NCBI GenBank assembly: GCA_035541895.1
Contig: DATKMK010000065.1
Coordinates: 1 to 59,086 of the forward strand
Reading direction: 5' to 3'
Origin: DATKMK01 sp035541895
GTDB lineage: Bacteria; Desulfobacterota; Binatia; HRBIN30; JACQVA1
Length of the DNA stretch: 59,086 nucleotides
The position numbers and the translations under genes were made by a program. The notes under the pieces were generated by a model that did no database searches, was not told the origin of the DNA, and saw only the letters and a list, made by a program, of their open reading frames with translations. Shown piece by piece: positions 15,670-24,983 of the stretch. Positions within the stretch are counted from its first letter, which is position 1; each line of letters starts with the position of its first letter.

Positions 15670-16610
15670 GCGCGCCGATGGCGGTCATCCTCGAAACGCG
15701 CGGCCTGATGAAGTTCTACCGACACCCGTGGACCTTCCGTCGCATCTGTGTGCTCGAGCAGCTCGATCTGCAGATCAACGAAGGGGAAGTCTTCGGTCTG
15801 ATTGGACCGAACGGAGCTGGCAAGACCACGACCTTCAAATTGCTGGTGGGCTTGCTGCGACCGAGCGGCGGAACGGTCGCGTTCTGTGGTGCACCGCTCC
15901 ATCCCGGCGCGCGCGCGGCGATCGGGTTTTTGCCGGAACAGCCGTACTTCTACGATTATCTGACCGTCACCGAAACGCTCAACTTCTACGCGCGGCTCTA
16001 CGGTTTGCCCGCCCACACGGCTCGCGAGCGCGTAGCCACGGTCATCGAGCGCGTGCAACTGAGCGCCAAACGGCATAGTGCGCTGGGCACGCTGTCGAAA
16101 GGGACCCTGCAACGCGTCGGCATCGCGCAGGCGATCATCTGCGAACCGCGGCTGGTGATTCTCGATGAGCCCATGTCGGGCCTCGACCCCGCTGGCCGGC
16201 GCCACATGCGCGAGCTCATCTTGTCGCTACAACAACGCGGCACGACGGTGATCTTTTCATCACACATTCTACCGGACGCCGAGACGCTCTGCTCGCGGGT
16301 GGGCATTCTCACTGGCGGGCGCTTGCGGGAAATCGTCGACTTGCGTGGTGATGCGGCCGTCACGGCGTACGTTATGATCGTCCGTTCGGCGGACGCCGAT
16401 GCGGTCGCGGCGATCGAACGCATCGGCGGCCGTTCGACGCGCATCAACGGCATGCAATGGCAAATCGTGCTGCCCACCTTCGAGGCGGTGAGCGCCGCAC
16501 TCGACGCGGCGCGCGAACGCCACAGCGTCATCGAAAGTTTGGTGCCGGCGCATCCCTCGCTCGAAGAGCGGTTCTTGGCGCACGTCGGGTCGGCGGCGTC
16601 GTTGGACTGA
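15666..16610 (+). CDS. pilH: ABC transporter ATPase PilH
   Basis: A 314-residue ABC ATPase. Walker A is GPNGAGKTT (about residues 48-56), the signature loop is LSKGTLQRVGIAQA, where the usual LSGGQ is degenerate, and Walker B is PRLVILDEPMSGLDP with the catalytic Glu. The switch histidine is in FSSHILPDAE. The C-terminal 80 residues are an accessory domain of the kind seen in ABC-2-type exporters. With the permease downstream it forms the PilH-PilI pair next to the Myxococcus pilins, where it is required for pilus assembly, though its transported substrate is unknown. GTG 15666 overlaps the pilG stop; ATG 15678 is an alternative. Confidence 0.85.
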   Translation: MSAPMAVILETRGLMKFYRHPWTFRRICVLEQLDLQINEGEVFGLIGPNGAGKTTTFKLLVGLLRPSGGTVAFCGAPLHPGARAAIGFLPEQPYFYDYLTVTETLNFYARLYGLPAHTARERVATVIERVQLSAKRHSALGTLSKGTLQRVGIAQAIICEPRLVILDEPMSGLDPAGRRHMRELILSLQQRGTTVIFSSHILPDAETLCSRVGILTGGRLREIVDLRGDAAVTAYVMIVRSADADAVAAIERIGGRSTRINGMQWQIVLPTFEAVSAALDAARERHSVIESLVPAHPSLEERFLAHVGSAASLD

Positions 16611-16634
16611 ACTTTGGGCGGTGTCGAGAGATCG

Positions 16635-17405
16635 ATGAGCAAGATCGTTGCAATCGCACTCAACACCGCGCGCGAGGCGATCCGCAACAAGATTCTCTAC
16701 TCGATTCTGTTGTTTGCGGTGCTGGTGGTTGCCGTCGCCGGCACGTTGGGTTCCTTCTCGATCGGCGACCAGATGAAGTTCGTCAAAGACTTCTGCCTGA
16801 TGAGTATTTCGTTGTTCGGCGTGGTGATCGCGCTCGTGCTTGGTGTCAATCTGCTTGCCAAGGAGCTGGGCCGTCGAACCATCTTCAACGTCTTGTCGAA
16901 GCCGGTGGCGCGGTGGCAGTTCATCGTCGGCAAATTCCTCGGCTTGTTCGCGACCTCGACCCTGATCGTGGCATTCATGAGCGGGGGGCTGGTCGGCTTC
17001 CTGCGGTTGTACGAGGGACGCGCCGATTGGGAGTTGATCGTGGCGGCGCTCGCGATCGACTGCGAACTGATGCTGGTGATTGCCGTGGCGCTGTTCTTCT
17101 CATCCGTGGTCGTCACCCCGACGCTGGCGGGCATGTTCACCGCCGCCGTCTTCGTCGCCGGCCGATCGTCGAGCTATTTGCTGTTGTTCACGACCAGCGA
17201 GTACCCGCCGAGCGTTCGGTACCTGTTTCGCGGGCTGTACTGGCTGTTGCCTCACCTCGACCGATTCAACATTGCCGATCTGGTGGTATACGGCGACCTC
17301 CTGGAAGCCCGCTACGCGTTCGCCCTGCTCGCGTACGCGCTGGGATACACCGGCATTCTCCTGCTGCTCAGCATCGCGTTGTTTCAGCGACGAGAATTCG
17401 CTTGA
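16635..17405 (+). CDS. pilI: ABC-2-type transporter permease PilI
   Basis: A 256-residue integral membrane protein with about six hydrophobic helices; its N-terminus reads SKIVAIALNTAREAIRNKILYS, typical of ABC-2 permeases. LAKELGRRTIFNVLSKPVARWQ lies on the cytoplasmic side after the second helix, also a family signature. ATG 16635 is preferred because GAGAG precedes it. It follows the ATPase by 24 bases. The next gene could begin with a TTG overlapping the stop. Confidence 0.8.
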   Translation: MSKIVAIALNTAREAIRNKILYSILLFAVLVVAVAGTLGSFSIGDQMKFVKDFCLMSISLFGVVIALVLGVNLLAKELGRRTIFNVLSKPVARWQFIVGKFLGLFATSTLIVAFMSGGLVGFLRLYEGRADWELIVAALAIDCELMLVIAVALFFSSVVVTPTLAGMFTAAVFVAGRSSSYLLLFTTSEYPPSVRYLFRGLYWLLPHLDRFNIADLVVYGDLLEARYAFALLAYALGYTGILLLLSIALFQRREFA

Positions 17406-17476
17406 GCGACGCCTCAGCGGCGCAAGCTCCGCACGGCGCGTCGTCGTCCGCCGCTCGCCTTGCGGACGTAGACCCC

Positions 17477-19987
17477 ATGTCCTATCAACGCACCGTGCGG
17501 CAGCCAGAGCGTGTCCCTGGACCGAGCGAGGCAGGTCGGCGGGTCCCACATGGTGCGGATGCTGCCCAACCTCTCCGGCTCGCGGGCACACTTGTTCCGG
17601 CGGCGTTCGTCTTCTTCGTGCTGTGGTGGCTTCGCGACTTCTGTACGGCCGAGCCGCTGATCTCCAGCGATCTGCCCGGACACGTCGCGGTGGTGGAGCG
17701 CATGATCGAGCAACTCCGCCACGGCCGAATATTCTTCTACGACCCACGCTGGTTTGCGGGTTGGCCAGTGGGCGAGTTCTACGCCCTGCTGGCTCATTTG
17801 GTGGCGGCGATGTTCGCCCTGCTGCTCACGCCGTTCTCGCAATCTGCGCCGCAACTCGCCGTGAACCTGATGTGTCTGGCGGCGTGCAGCCTGCTGCCGC
17901 TATCGATGACGTGGGCCTGGACACCACTCGTGCGCGAGATCTGCGGTGGTGATCGTGTCGACGCCGGCATCGAGTTGGTGGGATTGTTGTGGGTCGGCGC
18001 GTTGACCCTCTGGTATCTCAACTCCGACGATCCCGGGTTCGGATTGGGCGTGGACGGCGCGTTTCTCGCCGGGCTCTTTCCCCAAGTCTTCGGCTGGCAC
18101 CTCGTGCTGTTGTACGTGGGCGTCATCTATCGAGCGATCGAGCACTCCTCCGTGCGGCGGGAAGTCGCGCTCGGCGCGATTGTCGGACTGCTGCTCCTCA
18201 CTCATACGCTCAGTGCCGTGTACGCCGTCGCGCTCGGCGCGATGGCGGCGCTTCGATTTCGTTCCGTTCGCGCGGCGATTGTCCGCGCACACCTGTTCGG
18301 TGTGGGCATCGCGGCGTTTTGGCTGCTGCCCGCGATTCGCTACGCGAGCGACTACACCATGCTGGAGACCGAAAGCCCGGGCGGTGATCTTCTGGCGCTG
18401 CTGTTTCGATATCCGCTTCCGGGGCTGGTTGCGACGCTGGCGAGTTGGATTCACGGCCGCCCGATTGTGATTGATCCCACGCCGCTGGCGGCGGCCGGCT
18501 TCGCGTTGGTGCTGGCGTTCAGCTCGCAATGGGTGCGCCGCCCGCTCCTCACCAGCTTCGGGTTCTTCGTCGTGTTGCTGTACGTGGTCTTCTCGAGCGG
18601 ATTCACGGCGGCGAGCTTGCCGATTGGCCTCCACTTCTATCGCTTCACCGGTCTGGCGTTCTTGATGGCCGTTCATCTATTGAGCGTCGCCCCGGTGATC
18701 GTGTTGCAATGGGCGCAGTCGCGCCGCCTCGTGTTCGTGGTGGCGCGTCTGGTCTTGCTCGTCGTGAGCCTTTTCGGAGTGCTCGCGACCACCCTAACTC
18801 CGCCGTGGAAACTGATGGTGGTGCGCAGCACCAATCAGGTGGAGCGCTTCCGCGCGGAGCGCGCGGTCCTGGAACATTTGCGCACGGCGACGCCGACTGG
18901 CCGCGTGTACGTCGAGCGAGCCATGAACCGCCAAAAGTTCCGCGGGCTTTCTCCGCACTTTCTGACATCGGAGCTCTTCCCACGCAGCGGTCGAGAGACG
19001 GTGAACGGCTTGTTCATCCAAAGTTCCCTCTCGTCGCGCTACGCCAGCGCGAGTGCCCTTCGCCTCGGCGCCCGCATCTACGGTGGCCCGTACCCGACGG
19101 AGGCTGGTGCCGATTGGCCGGCGGCCACCGCAATTCAGCAGCTCCGCGACAGCGGTGTCACTCACGTGGTCGCGAGTGAAGCACAGTTTCTCGACCAGCT
19201 TCGGCCCTTTGGCGTCGCCCCGCCGGTACGCTTCGAGCCGTACGACGTCGTCCAAATCGCGGCGCAATCGGCTCCGTTGGTGCGCACCCTCGATAAGCCG
19301 GTCGTCGGTTACCTCGACCTCACCGGCACCGCGCCCTTTAAGCAAGTTGGATACTTCTTCTACTCGCACGAGCCGCTCGCCAGCGGCGTCGAGCTACTCG
19401 ATCTCACGCTGGAGGCTGCGCTGCCCGCCGAGGTGGCAACGGTCATCGTCAACGGTCCGGAGGCCGCGGCGGCGACCGTGGTGGGCGCGATGACGGCTCG
19501 CCGATCGGATTCGGCGGTTGCGCCGCGGACGATGACCTTCAACTTCAGCGGAACCGAAGCCATCGATCCCTACAACATTCGCTACGTGGAGAACCCCGAT
19601 ACCGATCGCTACCAACAGCTCGAAGCCTTGCTTGATCGTGTGTTGCCGCTTGGCGAGTTGTCTCGGCCCGTGGCTCCCGCAAAACCGGGCGAGTCGCTCA
19701 CGCCGACCCTCGAATGGTCGGCGGACTTTCAGCGTATGACGCTGTCGGGGTTGCACCCGGGGCGTCTGGTTCGTCTCAACTACACGTACTTCCCGTACTG
19801 GTCGTCGCCGGATGCCGATCTGTTTCGCGGCTCGGTTGAGCGAATGTACGTCCTGCCACACAACTCGACGGCGACCCTCACCTATTCGCGTCGCACCGTT
19901 TCGGGTTGGTGGATCGGCGACGTGGTGAGCGCGCTGTCGCTGGCGGCGCTTTGGCTCCGAGCGCGCACCGGGGCGACACCGTCGTGA
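17477..19987 (+). CDS. GT-C type membrane glycosyltransferase-like protein
   Basis: About 836 residues. The first ~430 contain some twelve hydrophobic helices; the remainder is a large soluble, probably periplasmic, domain ending in a final membrane helix (about 805-825). The segment SSDLPGHVAVVERMIEQLRHG after the first helix holds acidic residues in the position used by GT-C enzymes that take polyprenyl-phosphate sugars. I place it near the membrane family called 6-pyruvoyl-tetrahydropterin-synthase-related, which is not itself a pterin enzyme. Start is uncertain: ATG 17477, or TTG 17402 overlapping the pilI stop. It opens the glycan cassette; the next gene overlaps by GTGA. Confidence 0.65.
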   Translation: MSYQRTVRQPERVPGPSEAGRRVPHGADAAQPLRLAGTLVPAAFVFFVLWWLRDFCTAEPLISSDLPGHVAVVERMIEQLRHGRIFFYDPRWFAGWPVGEFYALLAHLVAAMFALLLTPFSQSAPQLAVNLMCLAACSLLPLSMTWAWTPLVREICGGDRVDAGIELVGLLWVGALTLWYLNSDDPGFGLGVDGAFLAGLFPQVFGWHLVLLYVGVIYRAIEHSSVRREVALGAIVGLLLLTHTLSAVYAVALGAMAALRFRSVRAAIVRAHLFGVGIAAFWLLPAIRYASDYTMLETESPGGDLLALLFRYPLPGLVATLASWIHGRPIVIDPTPLAAAGFALVLAFSSQWVRRPLLTSFGFFVVLLYVVFSSGFTAASLPIGLHFYRFTGLAFLMAVHLLSVAPVIVLQWAQSRRLVFVVARLVLLVVSLFGVLATTLTPPWKLMVVRSTNQVERFRAERAVLEHLRTATPTGRVYVERAMNRQKFRGLSPHFLTSELFPRSGRETVNGLFIQSSLSSRYASASALRLGARIYGGPYPTEAGADWPAATAIQQLRDSGVTHVVASEAQFLDQLRPFGVAPPVRFEPYDVVQIAAQSAPLVRTLDKPVVGYLDLTGTAPFKQVGYFFYSHEPLASGVELLDLTLEAALPAEVATVIVNGPEAAAATVVGAMTARRSDSAVAPRTMTFNFSGTEAIDPYNIRYVENPDTDRYQQLEALLDRVLPLGELSRPVAPAKPGESLTPTLEWSADFQRMTLSGLHPGRLVRLNYTYFPYWSSPDADLFRGSVERMYVLPHNSTATLTYSRRTVSGWWIGDVVSALSLAALWLRARTGATPS

Positions 19988-21735
19988 GCGAGCCCGTGCA
20001 GACCTCGGATGGGTTGCGCGTGACGTTGTGGGTTGCCGTCGCGGTTGGGCTGTTGGGCGAGGCCTACCTCCCGCTCGGGCGCGCGGGGTTCTGCGTCCGA
20101 TCGGCGCTCGGGCTACTCTGGCCGGCGTTGGCCGCGGGTGGCCTGATGGTGGTCGTGGTGCGCGGTGTGCGCGCCCTCACCCCGCGGAGCCGGGCGTCGT
20201 GGCTGGTGCTGATCGTGGTCTTTTGTTGGGTGGGTGCCGTCACGATCTTGAATTTGACACCGCCAATCGCCCGCGACGAGTTGACCCATCACTTGGCGAT
20301 GCCGGCGCTCTACGTCGCCGCCGGGCGCGTGATCGAGGTGCCGTTTGCCGACCAATCGTACTACCCAATGGCGCTCGAAATGCTCTACACGCCGCTGGTC
20401 GCTCGCGGGTGGGAGATTGTCCCCAAGTTGTTGCACGCGGCCTTCGGGCTCGCAGCGTGCGCACTGGTCGCGGAGTATCTCGCCGCACGCGGCAACGCCG
20501 TCGTCGCGTTGTTGACCGCCGCGCTGCTGTTTACAACTCCGACCGTGTCGATTCTCGCGGCCAGCGCGTATGTCGATCTCGGCTTGCTGTTTTTCTCCGC
20601 CGCGGCGGTGATCGGTCTGTTGCGCTGGTCGGAAACCGAACGACGTGAGTATTTCGTTGCGGCGGCGCTCGCGGCGGGGTGCAGCGCCGCGGTGAAATAC
20701 AACGGACTCGTTTTGGTGATCGTGCTGGGGCTCGGCGTCTTGTGGCTGATGCGCAATCGCAGCACCGTCGCCGCGCTCGGGTCGGCGGTGGCGTTTGTCG
20801 CGCTCAGCTTGGTCCCGCTGATCCCGTGGCTGGTGAAGAACGCGGCGCAGACCGGCAACCCGATCTTCCCATTGTTCAACGGACTCATCGGCGGGCGGCC
20901 GTTGCCGCAGATGCCGTCGATCGACTTGTTCACCAAGCGCCAGGTGTTGTACGGGGAGACCTTGTTCGAGATCGTGCTGGCGCCGATTCGGGTGTTCATC
21001 ACCGGCCACGAGGGCGATCCGGCGCGCTTCGACGGGGTGTTCAATCCAATCTACTTGCTGGGGTTTGCGACCGCGCTCCGTCCGGGCGCGACCGATCGAC
21101 AGCGGTGGTTCGCGGGGATCGCGGCGTTGCTACTCGCGATGGTGTTCTTGCTCAACACCTTTCGCAGCCGCTACGGGGTTGCGGTGCTCGTCCCGCTGGC
21201 GCTCGTGCTCGCGGAAGTGCTCGAACATGGTTTGGGCCGCTGGCGCCGCGTCGCGCTGGCCGGAATTGCTGCCGCCCTCGCATTCAATGGCTGGCACCTG
21301 GTGAGCTTTTGGATGCATATCGATCCGCTTTCGTACCTGACCGGGCGTGAAAGCCGGAGCGCGTTCATCGCCCGATTCGTGCCCGAGTATCCGTTGGTTG
21401 AATTTGCCAACACGAAGCTGCCAAAGGACACACGCGTCGACCTCGAGTTTCTCGGCAGTCGCGGCTACTACTGGCAGCGCCCGTACCGCTACGATGCCTA
21501 CTTTTCCGGCACCACGTTGCGCGACACGATCCGCGGTGCCGCGAGCGGCGATGAGGTCGCCGCCGGATTGCGACGCGCGGGAATCACGCATATCGCCGCG
21601 GCGGACGGGTTGCTGTTTCGGTTCCTGGGCGACAACTTGAGCGAGATCGAGTACAAACGCTGGGAAGACTTTGGACGGGATCACTTGCGACGACTCTATG
21701 GCGAGCGAGGGTTCGGACTCTACGAAATCGGCTGA
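19984..21735 (+). CDS. GT39/ArnT-like membrane glycosyltransferase
   Basis: A 583-residue polytopic protein with about eleven or twelve membrane helices. The first extracytoplasmic loop has ARDELTHHLAMP, with the Asp-Glu pair characteristic of GT-C enzymes such as ArnT and protein O-mannosyltransferases. The C-terminal domain is soluble. Such enzymes transfer a sugar from a lipid carrier to a lipid or protein outside the inner membrane. In this location, pilin or exopolysaccharide is a plausible acceptor, but that is inference. GTG 19984 overlaps the stop of the preceding gene. Confidence 0.72.
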   Translation: MSEPVQTSDGLRVTLWVAVAVGLLGEAYLPLGRAGFCVRSALGLLWPALAAGGLMVVVVRGVRALTPRSRASWLVLIVVFCWVGAVTILNLTPPIARDELTHHLAMPALYVAAGRVIEVPFADQSYYPMALEMLYTPLVARGWEIVPKLLHAAFGLAACALVAEYLAARGNAVVALLTAALLFTTPTVSILAASAYVDLGLLFFSAAAVIGLLRWSETERREYFVAAALAAGCSAAVKYNGLVLVIVLGLGVLWLMRNRSTVAALGSAVAFVALSLVPLIPWLVKNAAQTGNPIFPLFNGLIGGRPLPQMPSIDLFTKRQVLYGETLFEIVLAPIRVFITGHEGDPARFDGVFNPIYLLGFATALRPGATDRQRWFAGIAALLLAMVFLLNTFRSRYGVAVLVPLALVLAEVLEHGLGRWRRVALAGIAAALAFNGWHLVSFWMHIDPLSYLTGRESRSAFIARFVPEYPLVEFANTKLPKDTRVDLEFLGSRGYYWQRPYRYDAYFSGTTLRDTIRGAASGDEVAAGLRRAGITHIAAADGLLFRFLGDNLSEIEYKRWEDFGRDHLRRLYGERGFGLYEIG

Positions 21736-22630
21736 AACGCGCGGGCCCGAGCTGTCGATCGTCATTCCCGCGTACAACGAAGGGGCGGCGCTCGGCGCCG
21801 TGCTTGGGGCGCTGAAGGCTGAGCGCCTGCCGCGGTTTGAGATCGTTGTCGTCGATGACGGCTCGACCGACGACACCGCTGCGGTTGCTGCGAGTTGCGG
21901 TGCGCGGGTGATCCGCCACCCCTACAACATCGGCAACGGCGCGGCGGTGAAGACCGGCTTGCGCGCGGCGCGCGGTCGCCTGGTGGTGTTGATGGACGGT
22001 GACGGGCAGCATCCGACGACGGCCATACCGGCGCTGCTCGAATCCTTGGGCGAGTATCACATGGTGGTTGCGGCCCGCGTGCGACGCTCGGAAGCGGGGT
22101 GGCATCGCTTGTTCGCCAACCGGATCTACAGTTGGTTCGCCAGCTACGTCGCGCAGTATCGCGTCGAAGATCTCACTTCCGGCTTCCGAGCGATGCGCCG
22201 GCGCGACGTGCTCCGCTTCATCGACATGCTTCCCAATACCTTTTCGTATCCCACCACGCTGACGCTGGCGTTCCTGCGCTCGGGGCTCGCGGTGCAATAC
22301 GTGAGCGTCGGGTTCGGCCGACGCACCGGCGAGAGCAAGATCAACCTGTGGCGTGATGGGACGCGTTTCTTGCTGATCATCAGCAAGGTGGCGACATTGT
22401 TCGCCCCGTTTCGCGTATTTCTCCCCGTCAGCGCCAGCTTCTTTGCCACCGGACTGGCGTACTACGCGTACACGTTTGTGACCGCGCACCGCTTCACAAA
22501 CATGGCGGCGCTGCTGTTGAGCACCAGTGTGGTCATCTTCATGCTCGGTCTGGTATCCGAGCAGATCGCGCAACTGCGCATGGACCGACTGAGCGGTGCG
22601 CTCGACGCCGGCGACGACCACGCCGCATGA
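21698..22630 (+). CDS. Glycosyltransferase family 2 (polyprenyl-phosphate sugar transferase type)
   Basis: A 310-residue protein with an N-terminal GT-A domain: LSIVIPAYNEG, EIVVVDDGSTDDT, and a DxD-like DGDGQHP that binds the nucleotide sugar and metal. Two C-terminal hydrophobic helices (about 235-290) anchor it, the architecture of dolichyl/undecaprenyl-phosphate hexose synthases. It likely makes the lipid-linked sugar used by the two upstream GT-C enzymes. The ATG at 21698 lies inside the end of the preceding gene; a TTG at 21671 is an alternative. Confidence 0.82.
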   Translation: MASEGSDSTKSAETRGPELSIVIPAYNEGAALGAVLGALKAERLPRFEIVVVDDGSTDDTAAVAASCGARVIRHPYNIGNGAAVKTGLRAARGRLVVLMDGDGQHPTTAIPALLESLGEYHMVVAARVRRSEAGWHRLFANRIYSWFASYVAQYRVEDLTSGFRAMRRRDVLRFIDMLPNTFSYPTTLTLAFLRSGLAVQYVSVGFGRRTGESKINLWRDGTRFLLIISKVATLFAPFRVFLPVSASFFATGLAYYAYTFVTAHRFTNMAALLLSTSVVIFMLGLVSEQIAQLRMDRLSGALDAGDDHAA

Positions 22631-22643
22631 TCGCGTCCGCAGT

Positions 22644-23834
22644 ATGATCCCGCCGCGCGTGGTGTTCTTCACCACTTCGTATCCGTGTGCACCCGGCGAT
22701 CGGATCGGCCCCTTCGTGCACGCACTGGCGCGGTCACTGAGGCGGCTCGGAACGCCGGTGCGTGTGCTGGCTCCGGCAACCGCGACCGCGCGCGGCGTGT
22801 CGATTTTGGAAGGCGTCGAAGTCGAGCGCTTTCGTTTTCTGCCGGCGCGTTGGTCGACGTTGACGGCGGGGTTCGGCGGCGTCCCGGTCGCGCTGCGTCG
22901 CGCGCCGTGGCGGCTGCTCGCGGTGCCGCCGATGCTTGCCGCCGGTGCCATGGCCAGCGTACGGGCGGCGCGCGCCGCCGATGTGCTCCATGCGCATTGG
23001 CTGCCCAACCTCATTCCGCTCGCACCCGCGGCCCGACTGCGCCACCGGCCGCGGGTGGTGACGTTGTGGGGTAGCGACGTCGAGTGGTTCGAGCGATCGA
23101 CATGGCTGCGAAGAATGTTCGAACGCGTGCTGCGCGGCGCCGACGCGGTGGTGGCGATCAACGAGCAGATGCGCGCGTTGTTCGCGCCGATCGTTGGCCC
23201 AGCGCGATTGCACGTGATTGCCAGCGGCGTCGACACGGAGTTGTTTCACCCGCGTGAGCGCGCCGCCCTCCGTCGGCGTCTCCAACTCGCTCTCGACGAC
23301 GTCGTTGCCGTGTTCGCGGGTAGCTTGATTCCGCGAAAGGGAGTGGACGTCGCAATCGACGCGCTCTCGTGTAGCCGCCGGCAGGCGCCGTTTCTGGTGA
23401 TCGTTGGGGAGGGACCGGAGCGGGCGGTACTCGCGCAACGAGCGCAGCAACAGGGTGTGGCGCAGCGGGTCCGCTTCGTCGGCGAAGCCAGCGTGGCGGA
23501 AGTAGCCGAATGGATGGCCGCAGCCGATGTCTTCGTCCTGCCCAGCCGTTATGAAGGCCGGCCCAACGTCGTCCTTGAGGCTCAAGCCACCGGGCTGGCA
23601 GTCGTCGCGAGCGACATTCCAGGATGCCGCGATTTGATCGAGCCCGGCGAGACCGGCTTGCTGACGCGGCCCGGTGATCCCACTGCACTGGGCGATGTCC
23701 TCGCAATGCTCGTTGATGATCCGGCGCTGCGTGTTCGGCTCGGTAACCGGGCGCGCGCGGCGATCTCCGATCGCAGAGTGACCTGGGAAGCGTGCGCGGC
23801 TCGTTACCAAGAGATCTACCGCGCGGTAGCGTGA
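22644..23834 (+). CDS. Glycosyltransferase family 4
   Basis: A 396-residue GT-B glycosyltransferase. The N-terminal domain starts VVFFTTSYPCAPGDRIGPF, and the C-terminal domain has LIPRKGVDVAIDAL and the EX7E-like motif EGRPNVVLE with GLAVVASDIPG after it. It would act on the cytoplasmic face with a nucleotide sugar donor. ATG 22644 lies 14 bases after the GT2 gene. Donor and acceptor cannot be inferred. Confidence 0.85.
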   Translation: MIPPRVVFFTTSYPCAPGDRIGPFVHALARSLRRLGTPVRVLAPATATARGVSILEGVEVERFRFLPARWSTLTAGFGGVPVALRRAPWRLLAVPPMLAAGAMASVRAARAADVLHAHWLPNLIPLAPAARLRHRPRVVTLWGSDVEWFERSTWLRRMFERVLRGADAVVAINEQMRALFAPIVGPARLHVIASGVDTELFHPRERAALRRRLQLALDDVVAVFAGSLIPRKGVDVAIDALSCSRRQAPFLVIVGEGPERAVLAQRAQQQGVAQRVRFVGEASVAEVAEWMAAADVFVLPSRYEGRPNVVLEAQATGLAVVASDIPGCRDLIEPGETGLLTRPGDPTALGDVLAMLVDDPALRVRLGNRARAAISDRRVTWEACAARYQEIYRAVA

Positions 23835-23840
23835 GCGACC

Positions 23841-24983
23841 ATGCGTGTCCTCACCGTCTACTATAAGCATCGGCCCGGCGGGATGATGCAGATGATTTAT
23901 CGGATGCTCCGGGGTGGGGCTGAGCGCGGCTGGTCGATGCACTACGTCAGCGTCGCGCGGTTCGAGATTGCGCATCCCCGGATCGTTCGTCATCGCCTCC
24001 CATGGCCTGGCCGTCACGATTCATTGGCATTCTGGGCGTGGTTCTTTCTGATTGCGCCGATCGTGAGCGCGTGGGTTGCAAGGCGCGAGCGGGTTGATCT
24101 CTACGCCGTGTTCGAGGGGAGCTACGCGTGGGTCATGCGCCTCGCGCAGCGGGTTTGGCCGCGGCCCATGGTGGTGTTCCTGCAATCCGACGTGGCGACG
24201 ATCAACCGACTCCATCGGCGCCCAGCCGTCGTACGGCGACTGGAACAGATGATGGAATGCGCCGGCCTGCGCGCCGCCCATCGCATCATCGCGACCAACC
24301 GGACGCTGGCCGACATCGTGACCGCGCGCTGGGCGCTGCCGACCGCCAAGATCCAGGTCGTGCCGAACACCGTTCGCCTCCCCCCGCTATCGCGCCCAAA
24401 GGCGCGAGCGGCGCTACGCGCGGAGCACGGCGTACCGACGGACGCGTTCGTCATCGCGACTAGCGGCGTGTTCTCGCCACGAAAAAATCTCGCCGTCTTG
24501 CTCGCCGCGTTCGCCGAATTGGACGCTGCCCGAGCACATCTCGTCGTGATCGGCGAAAGCCCCGACGCCAAGGAGTGGCAGCGCGCGACCCAAGCGGCGC
24601 GCGCGGGTCGCAACGGAGAGCGCGTGCATTTCCTCGGCTGGCGAAATGACGTGCCGTGCGTGTTGGCCGGCTGCGACTTGTTTGTCTTCCCTAGTCGCCA
24701 CGAAGGCTCGCCGCTGTCGCTGATCGAGGCGCTACGCGTCGGCGTGCCGTGCCTGGGCAGCGATATTCCCGAGATTCGCGAGGTGCTCGGCGCTTGCGCC
24801 GACCTCTTCTTCCCGCCGGACCGCGTCGACGTGCTGCGAGTGCGACTGCAGCGCGCACTCGACGACCGCGACTTCTATCAACGCCTGTGCACCCTGACCG
24901 ACAACCGTGTCGCCCACTACGATTTCGATTGGGAGGTGCGCGTAACCGAGATCTTGCGGACGACGGCGGCGACTGCTCGATGA
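23841..24983 (+). CDS. Glycosyltransferase family 4, second copy
   Basis: A 380-residue GT-B glycosyltransferase with VFSPRKNLAVLLAAF in the C-terminal donor domain and the EX7E motif EGSPLSLIE near residues 290-300, then GVPCLGSDIPEIRE. It follows the first GT4 gene by six bases and its stop overlaps the flippase start (ATGA). It shares little apparent identity with its neighbour outside these motifs, so it likely adds a different sugar. Confidence 0.85.
   Translation: MRVLTVYYKHRPGGMMQMIYRMLRGGAERGWSMHYVSVARFEIAHPRIVRHRLPWPGRHDSLAFWAWFFLIAPIVSAWVARRERVDLYAVFEGSYAWVMRLAQRVWPRPMVVFLQSDVATINRLHRRPAVVRRLEQMMECAGLRAAHRIIATNRTLADIVTARWALPTAKIQVVPNTVRLPPLSRPKARAALRAEHGVPTDAFVIATSGVFSPRKNLAVLLAAFAELDAARAHLVVIGESPDAKEWQRATQAARAGRNGERVHFLGWRNDVPCVLAGCDLFVFPSRHEGSPLSLIEALRVGVPCLGSDIPEIREVLGACADLFFPPDRVDVLRVRLQRALDDRDFYQRLCTLTDNRVAHYDFDWEVRVTEILRTTAATAR

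Noticed and set aside
16457..17476. Long upstream extension of the membrane glycosyltransferase frame (starting at 16457)
   Set aside because: It lies over the ATPase end and the whole PilI gene in another frame, with Arg/Gly-rich composition typical of antisense or shifted GC-rich DNA; the gene is read from 17477 or 17402.
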